From Planctomycetota bacterium (GTDB lineage: Bacteria > Planctomycetota > Planctomycetia > Pirellulales > Pirellulaceae), in assembly GCA_026692865.1 (NCBI GenBank), contig JAPLNI010000033.1, forward strand, positions 1 through 34,114: a stretch of 34,114 bases of DNA. The letters run 5' to 3'. The translations under genes and the position numbers were made by a program. This document shows, piece after piece, positions 14,771 through 21,860 of this stretch (positions are counted from its first letter, which is position 1; the number at the start of each line of letters is the position of its first letter). The notes under the pieces were generated by a model. It was given only the letters and a program-made list of their open reading frames with translations, had not been told where the DNA came from and ran no database searches.

Positions 14771-15658
14771 ATGCTTTCTAAACTTCTCCACCTCCTGCCA
14801 CCGCAACTCGCGGAAAAGGTCTTTTATCGCTTCGTTTGCGGTCGAGCGAGCAAGAGTAATGGCGATCGCGTGCAAGCGAAACTTCAGTTCGCCAACGACG
14901 CTTGCCGATTGAATTGCCTACGAGGCGATGTGATCGGCGATTCGCTTTTCTACACGGGTGCATTTGAACCGCTTGCATCGAAAGAGTTGATGAAGATCGC
15001 AACTAGCGAAGGTGGATTGTTGGTGGATGTCGGAGCGAACATAGGTTACTTCACATGTCTTTGGGCAAGCGCAAATCAGACGAACCGATGTATTTCGGTA
15101 GAAGCATCCCCGCGTAACATCGAGTTGCTTGAATCGAACATCCATGAAAATGGGTATTCGGATCGATGCGAACTCAAACGCGTTGCCGCATCGAACCAGC
15201 AGGGCGAAGTCAGTTTCGACCAGGGCCCAGTCGCCCAAACAGGCTGGGGCGGCCTTACCATTCTTGAGCCGATGGCGCTAGCCACGGGTTCCCCCCGTCC
15301 CCCCAATTCGACCACGCGAGCCACTGGTACCGCCGCCGCTTGGTCAGGCTCGCGTGTTATTCGCGTCCCATGCGTACCATTGAGCGAGCTAATCCCAACA
15401 GACATCCCGATTCCCTTATTGAAAATCGATGTCGAAGGGGCAGAAGCTTTAGTACTCGAAGGTGCTGAAAAACTCTTCCGAGATAAACGAGTCAAAGAAG
15501 TCTGGTTCGAAGATAATGTCGGTCGCCGTGAGAAGCTTGGAATAAACGTGGAGCGTCTATTCAGCGTCCTTGAAAACAACGGATACAAAGTGAAGAAGTC
15601 GTCAAGAATTAAGTCCTTAGCCATGGACTTCGTTGCGAAACTTTCCGCTAGCAACTAG
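14771..15658 (+). CDS. FkbM-family methyltransferase carrying an in-frame repeat insertion
   Basis: A 295-residue SAM-dependent methyltransferase: LLVDVGANIGYFTCLWA (about 78-94, SAM-binding), ISVEASPRNIELLESNI, and the C-terminal LLKIDVEGAEALVLEGAE and WFEDN of the FkbM group. It would O-methylate a sugar hydroxyl of the polysaccharide. Between TGWGGLTI and RVIRVPCVPLSEL, where family members run on with a few residues, about 30 residues (165-194) are encoded by a repeat element (see 15262-15356), adding LEPMALATGS and a Pro/Thr/Ala-rich stretch. The frame is preserved. The last residues (SASN-stop) come from the next repeat array. Confidence 0.88.
   Translation: MLSKLLHLLPPQLAEKVFYRFVCGRASKSNGDRVQAKLQFANDACRLNCLRGDVIGDSLFYTGAFEPLASKELMKIATSEGGLLVDVGANIGYFTCLWASANQTNRCISVEASPRNIELLESNIHENGYSDRCELKRVAASNQQGEVSFDQGPVAQTGWGGLTILEPMALATGSPRPPNSTTRATGTAAAWSGSRVIRVPCVPLSELIPTDIPIPLLKIDVEGAEALVLEGAEKLFRDKRVKEVWFEDNVGRREKLGINVERLFSVLENNGYKVKKSSRIKSLAMDFVAKLSASN
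15262..15356 (+). repeat. Repeat element inside the FkbM gene
   Basis: Contains the 26-base repeat (15265-15290, core CCGATGGCGCTAGCCACGG) also present at 10462-10487 and 11843-11868, then a C-rich stretch and a perfect 10-base inverted repeat CACGCGAGCC (15313-15322) / GGCTCGCGTG (15347-15356). The added length is apparently a multiple of three, so the host protein stays in frame. Confidence 0.82.
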
Positions 15659-15690
15659 CAACTAGCAACTTTTTACTAGCTACTTTATTT
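15649..15690 (+). repeat. CTAGCAA heptamer array between FkbM and ATPase genes
   Basis: GCTAGCAACTAGCAACTAGC followed by an A+T-rich tail. It includes the FkbM stop and is the last heptamer array in the window; none was seen downstream. Confidence 0.82.
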
Positions 15691-16899
15691 ATGTCCGATA
15701 TCGCGATCCGCATCTCAAATTTATCGAAGTCGTACACGATTTCACATCAAACCGGGCATCGCGCGACGAACTTGGCGGAAGCTGCGATGCAGCGACTTCG
15801 GAAACCATTTCAAAAAGCTGAAACAGAAAGCTTTTGGGCGTTGAAGGATATTGATCTGGAGATCAAAAAGGGCGAAGTGGTTGGTGTCATAGGTCGCAAC
15901 GGTGCTGGTAAAAGCACGCTATTAAAAATCCTCAGTCGAATCACGGAACCAACAACGGGTCGCATTGAACTGTTCGGTCGTGTTGGCTCTCTACTTGAGG
16001 TGGGTACCGGTTTTCATCCAGAACTCACAGGACGAGAAAACATCTATCTTAACGGTGCGATTCTCGGCATGAGAAGGTCTGAAATCAAGCAGCAATTCAG
16101 CAATATTGTAGATTTTGCAGGTGTCGAAAAGTTTCTTGATACACCTGTCAAACGTTACAGTAGTGGTATGTATGTGCGTCTTGCGTTCTCAGTTGCTGCG
16201 CATCTCAATCCTGAGATTTTAATTGTTGATGAAGTTTTGGCAGTAGGGGATGCAGAATTCCAAAAGAAGTGTCTAGGAAAGATGCATGACGTTGCGGCAA
16301 GTGGTCGGACCGTTTTATTCGTTAGCCATAATATGGGTGCAATTCAGAATCTTTGTAGTACCGCATTATTAATTAAGGCGGGCGGATTGGAGATGATAGG
16401 TTTACCCGCAGATGTGGTTAGGCGACATCTTACGTCGAGTAACATGTCTTCAAAATTCGAACGAGAATCTTCACCCGATAAAACGTCAATAATTCGCGTG
16501 ACACTTCATGTTCACTCGGACGATAGTGTTGATTTTGACCTAATTGTCTGGTGTCCCACACCGATCGCAGCCTCTGTTGATTTACGGGTAACAGACCCCT
16601 ATGGATACGCAGTCGGGTTCGCATCTCTAGGGGCGCTTGACCCATCGTCAATGATAAGACTCACCGAAGGAGAAAATCACGTTCAGTTTAGACTTTTAAC
16701 AAACGTTCTTGCAGATGGTGATTACATCGTCAGCATTGATCTAACGGTGCCAGGAATTTGTTACCTGGATCGCGCAGAGGATTGTTTATCTTTTTCACTC
16801 AATTGTCGTGAAAGTGCGTTCGCATTACGGAGATTGCCTCAAGAGTGGTGCTATGGATCTTGCGAGTTACAAATCCAGCAAACTCAAATTCCGGTTTGA
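15691..16899 (+). CDS. ABC transporter ATPase for polysaccharide export (Wzt-like) with C-terminal domain
   Basis: A 402-residue protein. The ATPase domain (about 1-245) has Walker A GRNGAGKST (68-76), signature YSSGM (156-160), Walker B ILIVDE (176-181) and switch His (H213). Family-typical features are the N-terminal YTISHQTG insertion and GSLLEVGTGFHPELTGREN. Residues about 250-402 are a beta-rich extension like the Wzt C-terminal carbohydrate-recognition domain, which in known systems selects a finished, end-modified chain before export. Its partner permease is at 8700. The adjacent methyltransferases would fit chain-end modification as the export signal, but that is inference. Confidence 0.92.
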   Translation: MSDIAIRISNLSKSYTISHQTGHRATNLAEAAMQRLRKPFQKAETESFWALKDIDLEIKKGEVVGVIGRNGAGKSTLLKILSRITEPTTGRIELFGRVGSLLEVGTGFHPELTGRENIYLNGAILGMRRSEIKQQFSNIVDFAGVEKFLDTPVKRYSSGMYVRLAFSVAAHLNPEILIVDEVLAVGDAEFQKKCLGKMHDVAASGRTVLFVSHNMGAIQNLCSTALLIKAGGLEMIGLPADVVRRHLTSSNMSSKFERESSPDKTSIIRVTLHVHSDDSVDFDLIVWCPTPIAASVDLRVTDPYGYAVGFASLGALDPSSMIRLTEGENHVQFRLLTNVLADGDYIVSIDLTVPGICYLDRAEDCLSFSLNCRESAFALRRLPQEWCYGSCELQIQQTQIPV

Positions 16900-16965
16900 T
16901 GGATCAACCGAGATATGTGACATTCTTACCGTCTAAAAACACTTAGAATATGAAGGTCAAAGAAT

Positions 16966-17652
16966 ATGTATTTTAAAGGGAGCAATCGAATTCGTCATAT
17001 CTTAGGCCTGCCACCACGTGACTACATAGAAAAACGGAAGCGGCTTGCACTGCGATATCTTCCTAAAAATCCTGTTATTATCGATGCAGGCGCACATGAC
17101 GGAAATGATTCGATGTTGATGGCACGTATATGGCCGCAAGGAACGATTCATGCTTTTGAACCTGTCCCAGCTACCTTCGCTAAGCTATATCGTGCAACAC
17201 AGCACTATACCAATATCCGAACCTACCATCTCGCATTAGGCAACTTAACTGGTAAAGCTACAATGCACGTAAGTTCTGGCAACGACGCTGATTCAAGTTC
17301 GCTATTTAGCCCCACAGGAAGCCTTGCATCTCATCCGGTTTTGAGATTTGAATCATCAGTAGAGGTAGACGTCATGACACTTGACGACTGGTCCGAAAAA
17401 TTTAACGTTCGGCATGTAGATTTTTTATGGCTTGACATGCAAGGTGGGGAATTATCTGCGATGCAATCCGGGCGCAAATTACTGACCTGTGTTCGCGCCG
17501 TGATCTGTGAAGTGGCATACATAAGAGAGTATGACGGCGCACCCCTTCATAATGAAATCAAATCGTGGATGAATCAAGCCGGATTTTATGTTAAACGCGA
17601 ATGGAAAAATGGACCGGAATCCGGAGATGTTTTTTTTGTGCGAAGAATATAA
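16966..17652 (+). CDS. FkbM-family methyltransferase, second
   Basis: A 228-residue SAM-dependent methyltransferase: VIIDAGAHDGNDSMLMARIWP (about 37-57, SAM-binding), HAFEPVPATFAKL, and the FkbM C-terminal VDFLWLDMQGGELSAMQSG. The start at 16966 follows GAAGGTC nine bases upstream. Its stop overlaps the start of the GT10 gene by one base (TAATG), so the two are probably co-translated. Likely substrate: a hydroxyl on the polysaccharide or its terminal sugar. It shows no repeat insertion, unlike the FkbM at 14771. Confidence 0.88.
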   Translation: MYFKGSNRIRHILGLPPRDYIEKRKRLALRYLPKNPVIIDAGAHDGNDSMLMARIWPQGTIHAFEPVPATFAKLYRATQHYTNIRTYHLALGNLTGKATMHVSSGNDADSSSLFSPTGSLASHPVLRFESSVEVDVMTLDDWSEKFNVRHVDFLWLDMQGGELSAMQSGRKLLTCVRAVICEVAYIREYDGAPLHNEIKSWMNQAGFYVKREWKNGPESGDVFFVRRI

Positions 17653-18629
17653 TGCCGTCTGTAAACATAATTAAATATTGGTCATATCCCGATATCTTGC
17701 GCCAAACGAAAGGTGAAAGTGGAAAATGGGATGGAATAGATTTCTTCGTCAACAGCTCTAAACCATCTGACTACATCGTAGTGCATGGACACACGAAGGG
17801 TCCAGTTTTAGTTCGTTGCAATCCTAGAAATATTTGGATCGTTACGGGTGAACCACCAAACGAAGCGAGACGTCATTGGCACACCCCCCCGCGTTGGGCG
17901 GCAAAGTTATTAATGACAGACGTCGAGCTAGTTGGGGGAAAAAGAAAACTTGGACAAAGCCTTTTACCATGGTGGGTGGACAAAAGTTTTGATGATCTCG
18001 CCGAAATGAGCCCAACAGTGAAAACAGGTAATCTTTGTTGGATCACCAGTAACAGTGTGGCGTTAGAAGGGCATCGTTACAGAATGAGGTATTTAGATCG
18101 CATAAGGACAATGCCAGATCTCCACCTTTACGGTCGTGGGTTTCGTCCTGTCGTAGGGAAATGGGAATCTTTGGCATCGTATCGCTACTCAATCGCTTTC
18201 GAAAACCACTCGAATTCCATGTATTTTAGTGAAAAGTTAATGGACTGCTTTCTTGCGTGGACGATGCCGATTTACTTCGGATGCAGTGATCTAAGTAAAT
18301 TTTTTCCTAGGGAATCATTTGTGCAACTCGATCCCGAAAATCCTGAGCCGATTGCCGTGCTAAAACGTATTATTGAAAGTGACATGCGAGAAAAGCATTT
18401 TGAGGCAATAGTCGAAGCACGTAGGCGTGTACTTTATGACTATAATTTATTTAACCTACTTGCGATGGAAGTTCGTGAAAACGAGCGACAATCGCCATCA
18501 AGTACGAGATCTAGGCAACCCTGCTTACTTTGGGATCACACTAGTGGTTGGCGTCAGTTGAAACCACCGTTTTTAAATGGATTGAAAGACCGAATTCTTG
18601 ATGCAATATCTAGCGTCCGTAGATATTGA
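17652..18629 (+). CDS. Glycosyltransferase family 10 (fucosyltransferase-like)
   Basis: A 325-residue protein. The C-terminal half has the GT10 hallmark YRYSIAFENHSNSMYFSEKL (178-197) followed by FLAWTMPIYFGCSDLSKFFP, corresponding to the FENS...Y.(T/S)EK...G..P...G motif that binds GDP-fucose in alpha-1,3-fucosyltransferases. No membrane span is seen, as for bacterial enzymes. It probably transfers a GDP-linked 6-deoxyhexose, which fits the gmd gene in the cluster. The ATG at 17652 overlaps the stop of the preceding gene. N-terminal 1-120 is less conserved. Confidence 0.85.
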   Translation: MPSVNIIKYWSYPDILRQTKGESGKWDGIDFFVNSSKPSDYIVVHGHTKGPVLVRCNPRNIWIVTGEPPNEARRHWHTPPRWAAKLLMTDVELVGGKRKLGQSLLPWWVDKSFDDLAEMSPTVKTGNLCWITSNSVALEGHRYRMRYLDRIRTMPDLHLYGRGFRPVVGKWESLASYRYSIAFENHSNSMYFSEKLMDCFLAWTMPIYFGCSDLSKFFPRESFVQLDPENPEPIAVLKRIIESDMREKHFEAIVEARRRVLYDYNLFNLLAMEVRENERQSPSSTRSRQPCLLWDHTSGWRQLKPPFLNGLKDRILDAISSVRRY

Positions 18630-18880
18630 TTAGCAACCACTTTCCGTGATTGCGAAATGTAATCGCCAGGGACTGCGGCCAGGTGTATGGGTTGATACAT
18701 CAAAGAGGTTTGTTGCTGTCATCGTTAGAATAAAGATTAAAATTGACAGTCCGATTCTAAATTATGAAGTCGGGACGACGTAGCGCACGCTTCGTCAATT
18801 GGTAACCGTTGACGATAGAAAAAACTGATAAGCTAATACACTTTCAGTTTAACTACCGAACACGGTTACTCTTTAAAATC

Positions 18881-19852
18881 ATGCGATTACTACCGAATCC
18901 AGATGTTTCCATTTTAATTTGTACGAGAAATCGGAGTACGTTTCTGCGGGATACGCTAGCATCCATTGCTACTACTCATATCCCTTTAGGTTTAAATGTT
19001 GAGATTATCGTCGTGGACAATGGATCAACCGATGAAACTCCGTTGATTGTCAAGTCCTGCGATCTTTTTAGCTTTCCTATTACATACGTTCAGGAACCAC
19101 AAAAAGGCCTTGATATAGCCAGGAATACAGGCATAAAAACTTGCAGAGGACGAGTTATTCTACTCACAGATGACGATGTGCGAGTTCCAACTTTTTGGAT
19201 CGAACCAATGTGCCGCCCAATTTTGAATAACGATGCAGACGCTGTTGCTGGTGGTATAGAAATGGCAAGTCACTTATGGCGAGATTGGATGCAAGGAGAC
19301 ATACTCGTTTGGAGACGAATTATTGCAGATCCACCTTTCGGTCAAACGCCGCCACTAATTGGCGCGAATGCTGCATACTCGAAGAAGGTTTTTGCAAAAG
19401 TGCCGAAGTTTGACGAAGAATTAGATGCTGGTAAACTAGGGTTGGCAGGAGATATACTTTTTAGCGAACAACTTGCTGAGGCAGGTTTCCGAATCAGTTC
19501 GGCAATTAGTAAAACCGCGGTTGTGCACCATTTCGCACCGGATCGCCTTAGTCGTAGTAGTTTGATTTTGAGAGCGCGTGATCAAGGTCGTTCCGATGCA
19601 TATATTGCTTATCATTGGCTACACTCTGAACCACGGCTCCTTCGACTAAGATTCTTATATCGCCTTGTATGGGTAGTCCTTGTCAGGATAAGGTTTATCT
19701 TGAAAAAGCCGAATCTAGAAGGACTTACACCTCTCGAAAGCGACGCGATCATAAAGTTTGAATCATACCGTGGTTTACTAATTGAACGTCGGCGACCAAG
19801 ACAATATACGCTTCGCGGCTTGATCAAAATTTCAAACGGTGACGAATGCTAA
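18881..19852 (+). CDS. Family 2 glycosyltransferase (GT-A)
   Basis: A GT-A fold transferase: DVSILICTRNRSTFLRDTLAS at the N-terminus, EIIVVDNGSTDET, GLDIARNTGI, then the metal-binding LLTDDDVRVP and GANAAYSKKVF/FDEELDAGKLGLAGD acceptor-side motif. About 323 residues from the ATG at 18881; a TTG 24 codons upstream (18809) would also be in frame, but the family normally starts just before the VSILI strand. It overlaps the next gene by 7 bases. The sugar donor and acceptor are not determinable. Confidence 0.88.
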   Translation: MRLLPNPDVSILICTRNRSTFLRDTLASIATTHIPLGLNVEIIVVDNGSTDETPLIVKSCDLFSFPITYVQEPQKGLDIARNTGIKTCRGRVILLTDDDVRVPTFWIEPMCRPILNNDADAVAGGIEMASHLWRDWMQGDILVWRRIIADPPFGQTPPLIGANAAYSKKVFAKVPKFDEELDAGKLGLAGDILFSEQLAEAGFRISSAISKTAVVHHFAPDRLSRSSLILRARDQGRSDAYIAYHWLHSEPRLLRLRFLYRLVWVVLVRIRFILKKPNLEGLTPLESDAIIKFESYRGLLIERRRPRQYTLRGLIKISNGDEC

Positions 19853-21018
19853 TCAAGCAAACGACTGATGAAAAGCTTCGGATCTTGGTTGTGGATGTTG
19901 AAACGCCATGGGTTTTATCACTGTTTCGTGCGACACGCCCCAATGTCCACGTTGATTTTCTTGGCGTACTCAACATCCGTGAGAAACATTTTAAACCAAA
20001 ATTCACTTACTGTGGAATGTTTCGAATAAAATCCTTTAGCGACTCACACACCGAACAATATGTTTGGACATTTTCGCGACTACGTTTTTTTACTAGAGTA
20101 TGGCTGTCAGTTTATCTGTGTTTTCGGTTTGGCGTTTTCAATGTGCACGATGCAGTCGTATTCACCAATCCGTTTAGTGCGCACTTTTCTAAGTGTTTTC
20201 GCAAATCTATCCGCATTTACGATGCGCATGACGTTTTTGAGTTCTATTCACATCTCAGTCGTTTTAACGTTCGAGAATTGGAAGAGAAGTTACTAAATGA
20301 GTGTGACATCGTGGCGGCCGTTGCCCGTCGCCTCGCCTCGGAATTTGAAATGAGACGAAAGCGACCGGTTTTGTACTTGCCTATGGCGGCGTCTACAGCA
20401 TGGCTCAACCAACAACCTAAGAACCGACCAGCAGACCTTCCGACCGGCTTACCAATTGTCGGTTGTACTGGGCAGATTAATGCGACTTACGATTGGGCAC
20501 TTATAGAAATGATCACACAGTTACGAGCCGATCACAATTTTGTCTTTGTTGGTCCGAATGTTGAAGGCGATGAGTGTGTAAAAGCGGTGATTGCGAATGT
20601 GTTTGCAAGGCCTAACGTATTCTGGCTTGGACCAAAACCTCATGATTGCTTGAAGGACTACGTTGATAACTTTGACGTTTGTTTCTGCCCATTGAAGCCA
20701 AGCGAACACAGCGATTGCCGAAGTCCGTTGAGACTGTTTGATTTCCTTACTACCCAAAAACCAATTATATCAACCAATATCGTTGAAGCGCATGAACACA
20801 CGCCACACGTGTTTATTGCTAATAACGCGTTAGAAATGAGTAAGTTTCTCCAGCAAGTAGCGAATGGGGAGTATTTCATCGACACCACGGCGCGTCGACA
20901 ATACATCGCGCAGAATACTTGGGAGTTTCGTGCGAATACTCTTATAAATCAAATTGAAATAATCCGAAAAAACAAGGCGCAACTGATGATGTCTAATGCG
21001 TCAAAAACAGTAGTGTAA
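19846..21018 (+). CDS. GT-B glycosyltransferase, GT4-like
   Basis: A 390-residue cytoplasmic protein. The N-terminal half is a diverged Rossmann domain (LRILVVDVETPW, FTNPF, IRIYDAHDVFEF). The C-terminal half has LPIVGCTGQINATYDWALIEM, FVFVGPN, VFWLGPKPHDCLKDYVDNFDVCFCP and PLRLFDFLTTQKPIIST, which correspond to the GT-B nucleotide-sugar half, with L(R)LFDFLTTQKPII replacing the usual E-x7-E region. The start overlaps the upstream GT2 stop (ATGCTAA). Specificity unknown. Confidence 0.8.
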   Translation: MLIKQTTDEKLRILVVDVETPWVLSLFRATRPNVHVDFLGVLNIREKHFKPKFTYCGMFRIKSFSDSHTEQYVWTFSRLRFFTRVWLSVYLCFRFGVFNVHDAVVFTNPFSAHFSKCFRKSIRIYDAHDVFEFYSHLSRFNVRELEEKLLNECDIVAAVARRLASEFEMRRKRPVLYLPMAASTAWLNQQPKNRPADLPTGLPIVGCTGQINATYDWALIEMITQLRADHNFVFVGPNVEGDECVKAVIANVFARPNVFWLGPKPHDCLKDYVDNFDVCFCPLKPSEHSDCRSPLRLFDFLTTQKPIISTNIVEAHEHTPHVFIANNALEMSKFLQQVANGEYFIDTTARRQYIAQNTWEFRANTLINQIEIIRKNKAQLMMSNASKTVV

Positions 21019-21030
21019 TTACGTCAAATC

Positions 21031-21855
21031 GTGGAACGAATTCCGAAAGTGATCCACTATTGTTGGTTTGGTGGTAAGCAAATGCCTCCAGTTATAACCA
21101 AATGTATAAATAGTTGGCAGATCGCAATGCCTGAATACGAGTATTGCTTGTGGAACGAAAGCAATTTTGATTTAAATGCTGTTGATTTTGTGAGAGATGC
21201 CGTCCGTATGCATAAGTGGGCATTCGTGGCTGACTACGTTCGTCTGTATGCGCTCTTTAATGAGGGAGGCGTCTATCTTGATACGGACGTCCTGTTGCGC
21301 AAGCCTTTGAATCAATTCCTGCAGTATCGATTTTTCTCGGGACATGAAGTTCACCCTCACAATTGCACCGAAATAGAGAGGCAAAAATTAGGATCCGATG
21401 GTGTACTGAAAAACTCTCACGATTTAGTTCACTGGATTCATATTTTATCTGCAGTAATGGGTGCTGAGAAATATCATCCTTTTATCGGCGATTGTCTTAG
21501 CTATTACAACAAGCAACGTCTTTATGGAAGTAGTGGTAAGCCTTGTTACTCAGAATTTATAATCGGTCCCAGAATTTCAAAAATAGCGGAGAGTTACGGC
21601 TACAGATACAAGCCCGTCCCACAAATACTTCAAGAGGACATGCATATAGAATCTCCAGAAGTTTTTGTTGGCAATTCGGCATTTCTAACTAAATCGTCCT
21701 ACGCAATTCATCTGTGCAATGGCAGTTGGCTTGAGAGGAGCACGTATGAGCGTATTCTTCATGAACTAGGCAATCGATTTCCAATACTGTCCCCCATGAT
21801 AACTTTGTGGCGAAAGATTGTTCGGAATTTAGCAAAGCCCTTTTTGAGGCAATAA
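21031..21855 (+). CDS. Family 32 glycosyltransferase (capsular polysaccharide/mannosyltransferase-type)
   Basis: A 274-residue protein: RIPKVIHYCWFGG (3-15), YEYCLWNESNFD, and ADYVRLYALFNEGGVYLDTDV (68-87) holding the DxD motif (D84, D86). These are the marks of the OCH1/GT32 'glycosyltransferase sugar-binding region with DXD' group found in many capsule and O-antigen clusters. The start is GTG at 21031, 12 bases after the preceding stop; no ATG is closer. Donor and linkage are not predictable. Confidence 0.88.
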   Translation: MERIPKVIHYCWFGGKQMPPVITKCINSWQIAMPEYEYCLWNESNFDLNAVDFVRDAVRMHKWAFVADYVRLYALFNEGGVYLDTDVLLRKPLNQFLQYRFFSGHEVHPHNCTEIERQKLGSDGVLKNSHDLVHWIHILSAVMGAEKYHPFIGDCLSYYNKQRLYGSSGKPCYSEFIIGPRISKIAESYGYRYKPVPQILQEDMHIESPEVFVGNSAFLTKSSYAIHLCNGSWLERSTYERILHELGNRFPILSPMITLWRKIVRNLAKPFLRQ

Positions 21856-21860
21856 TAGCT

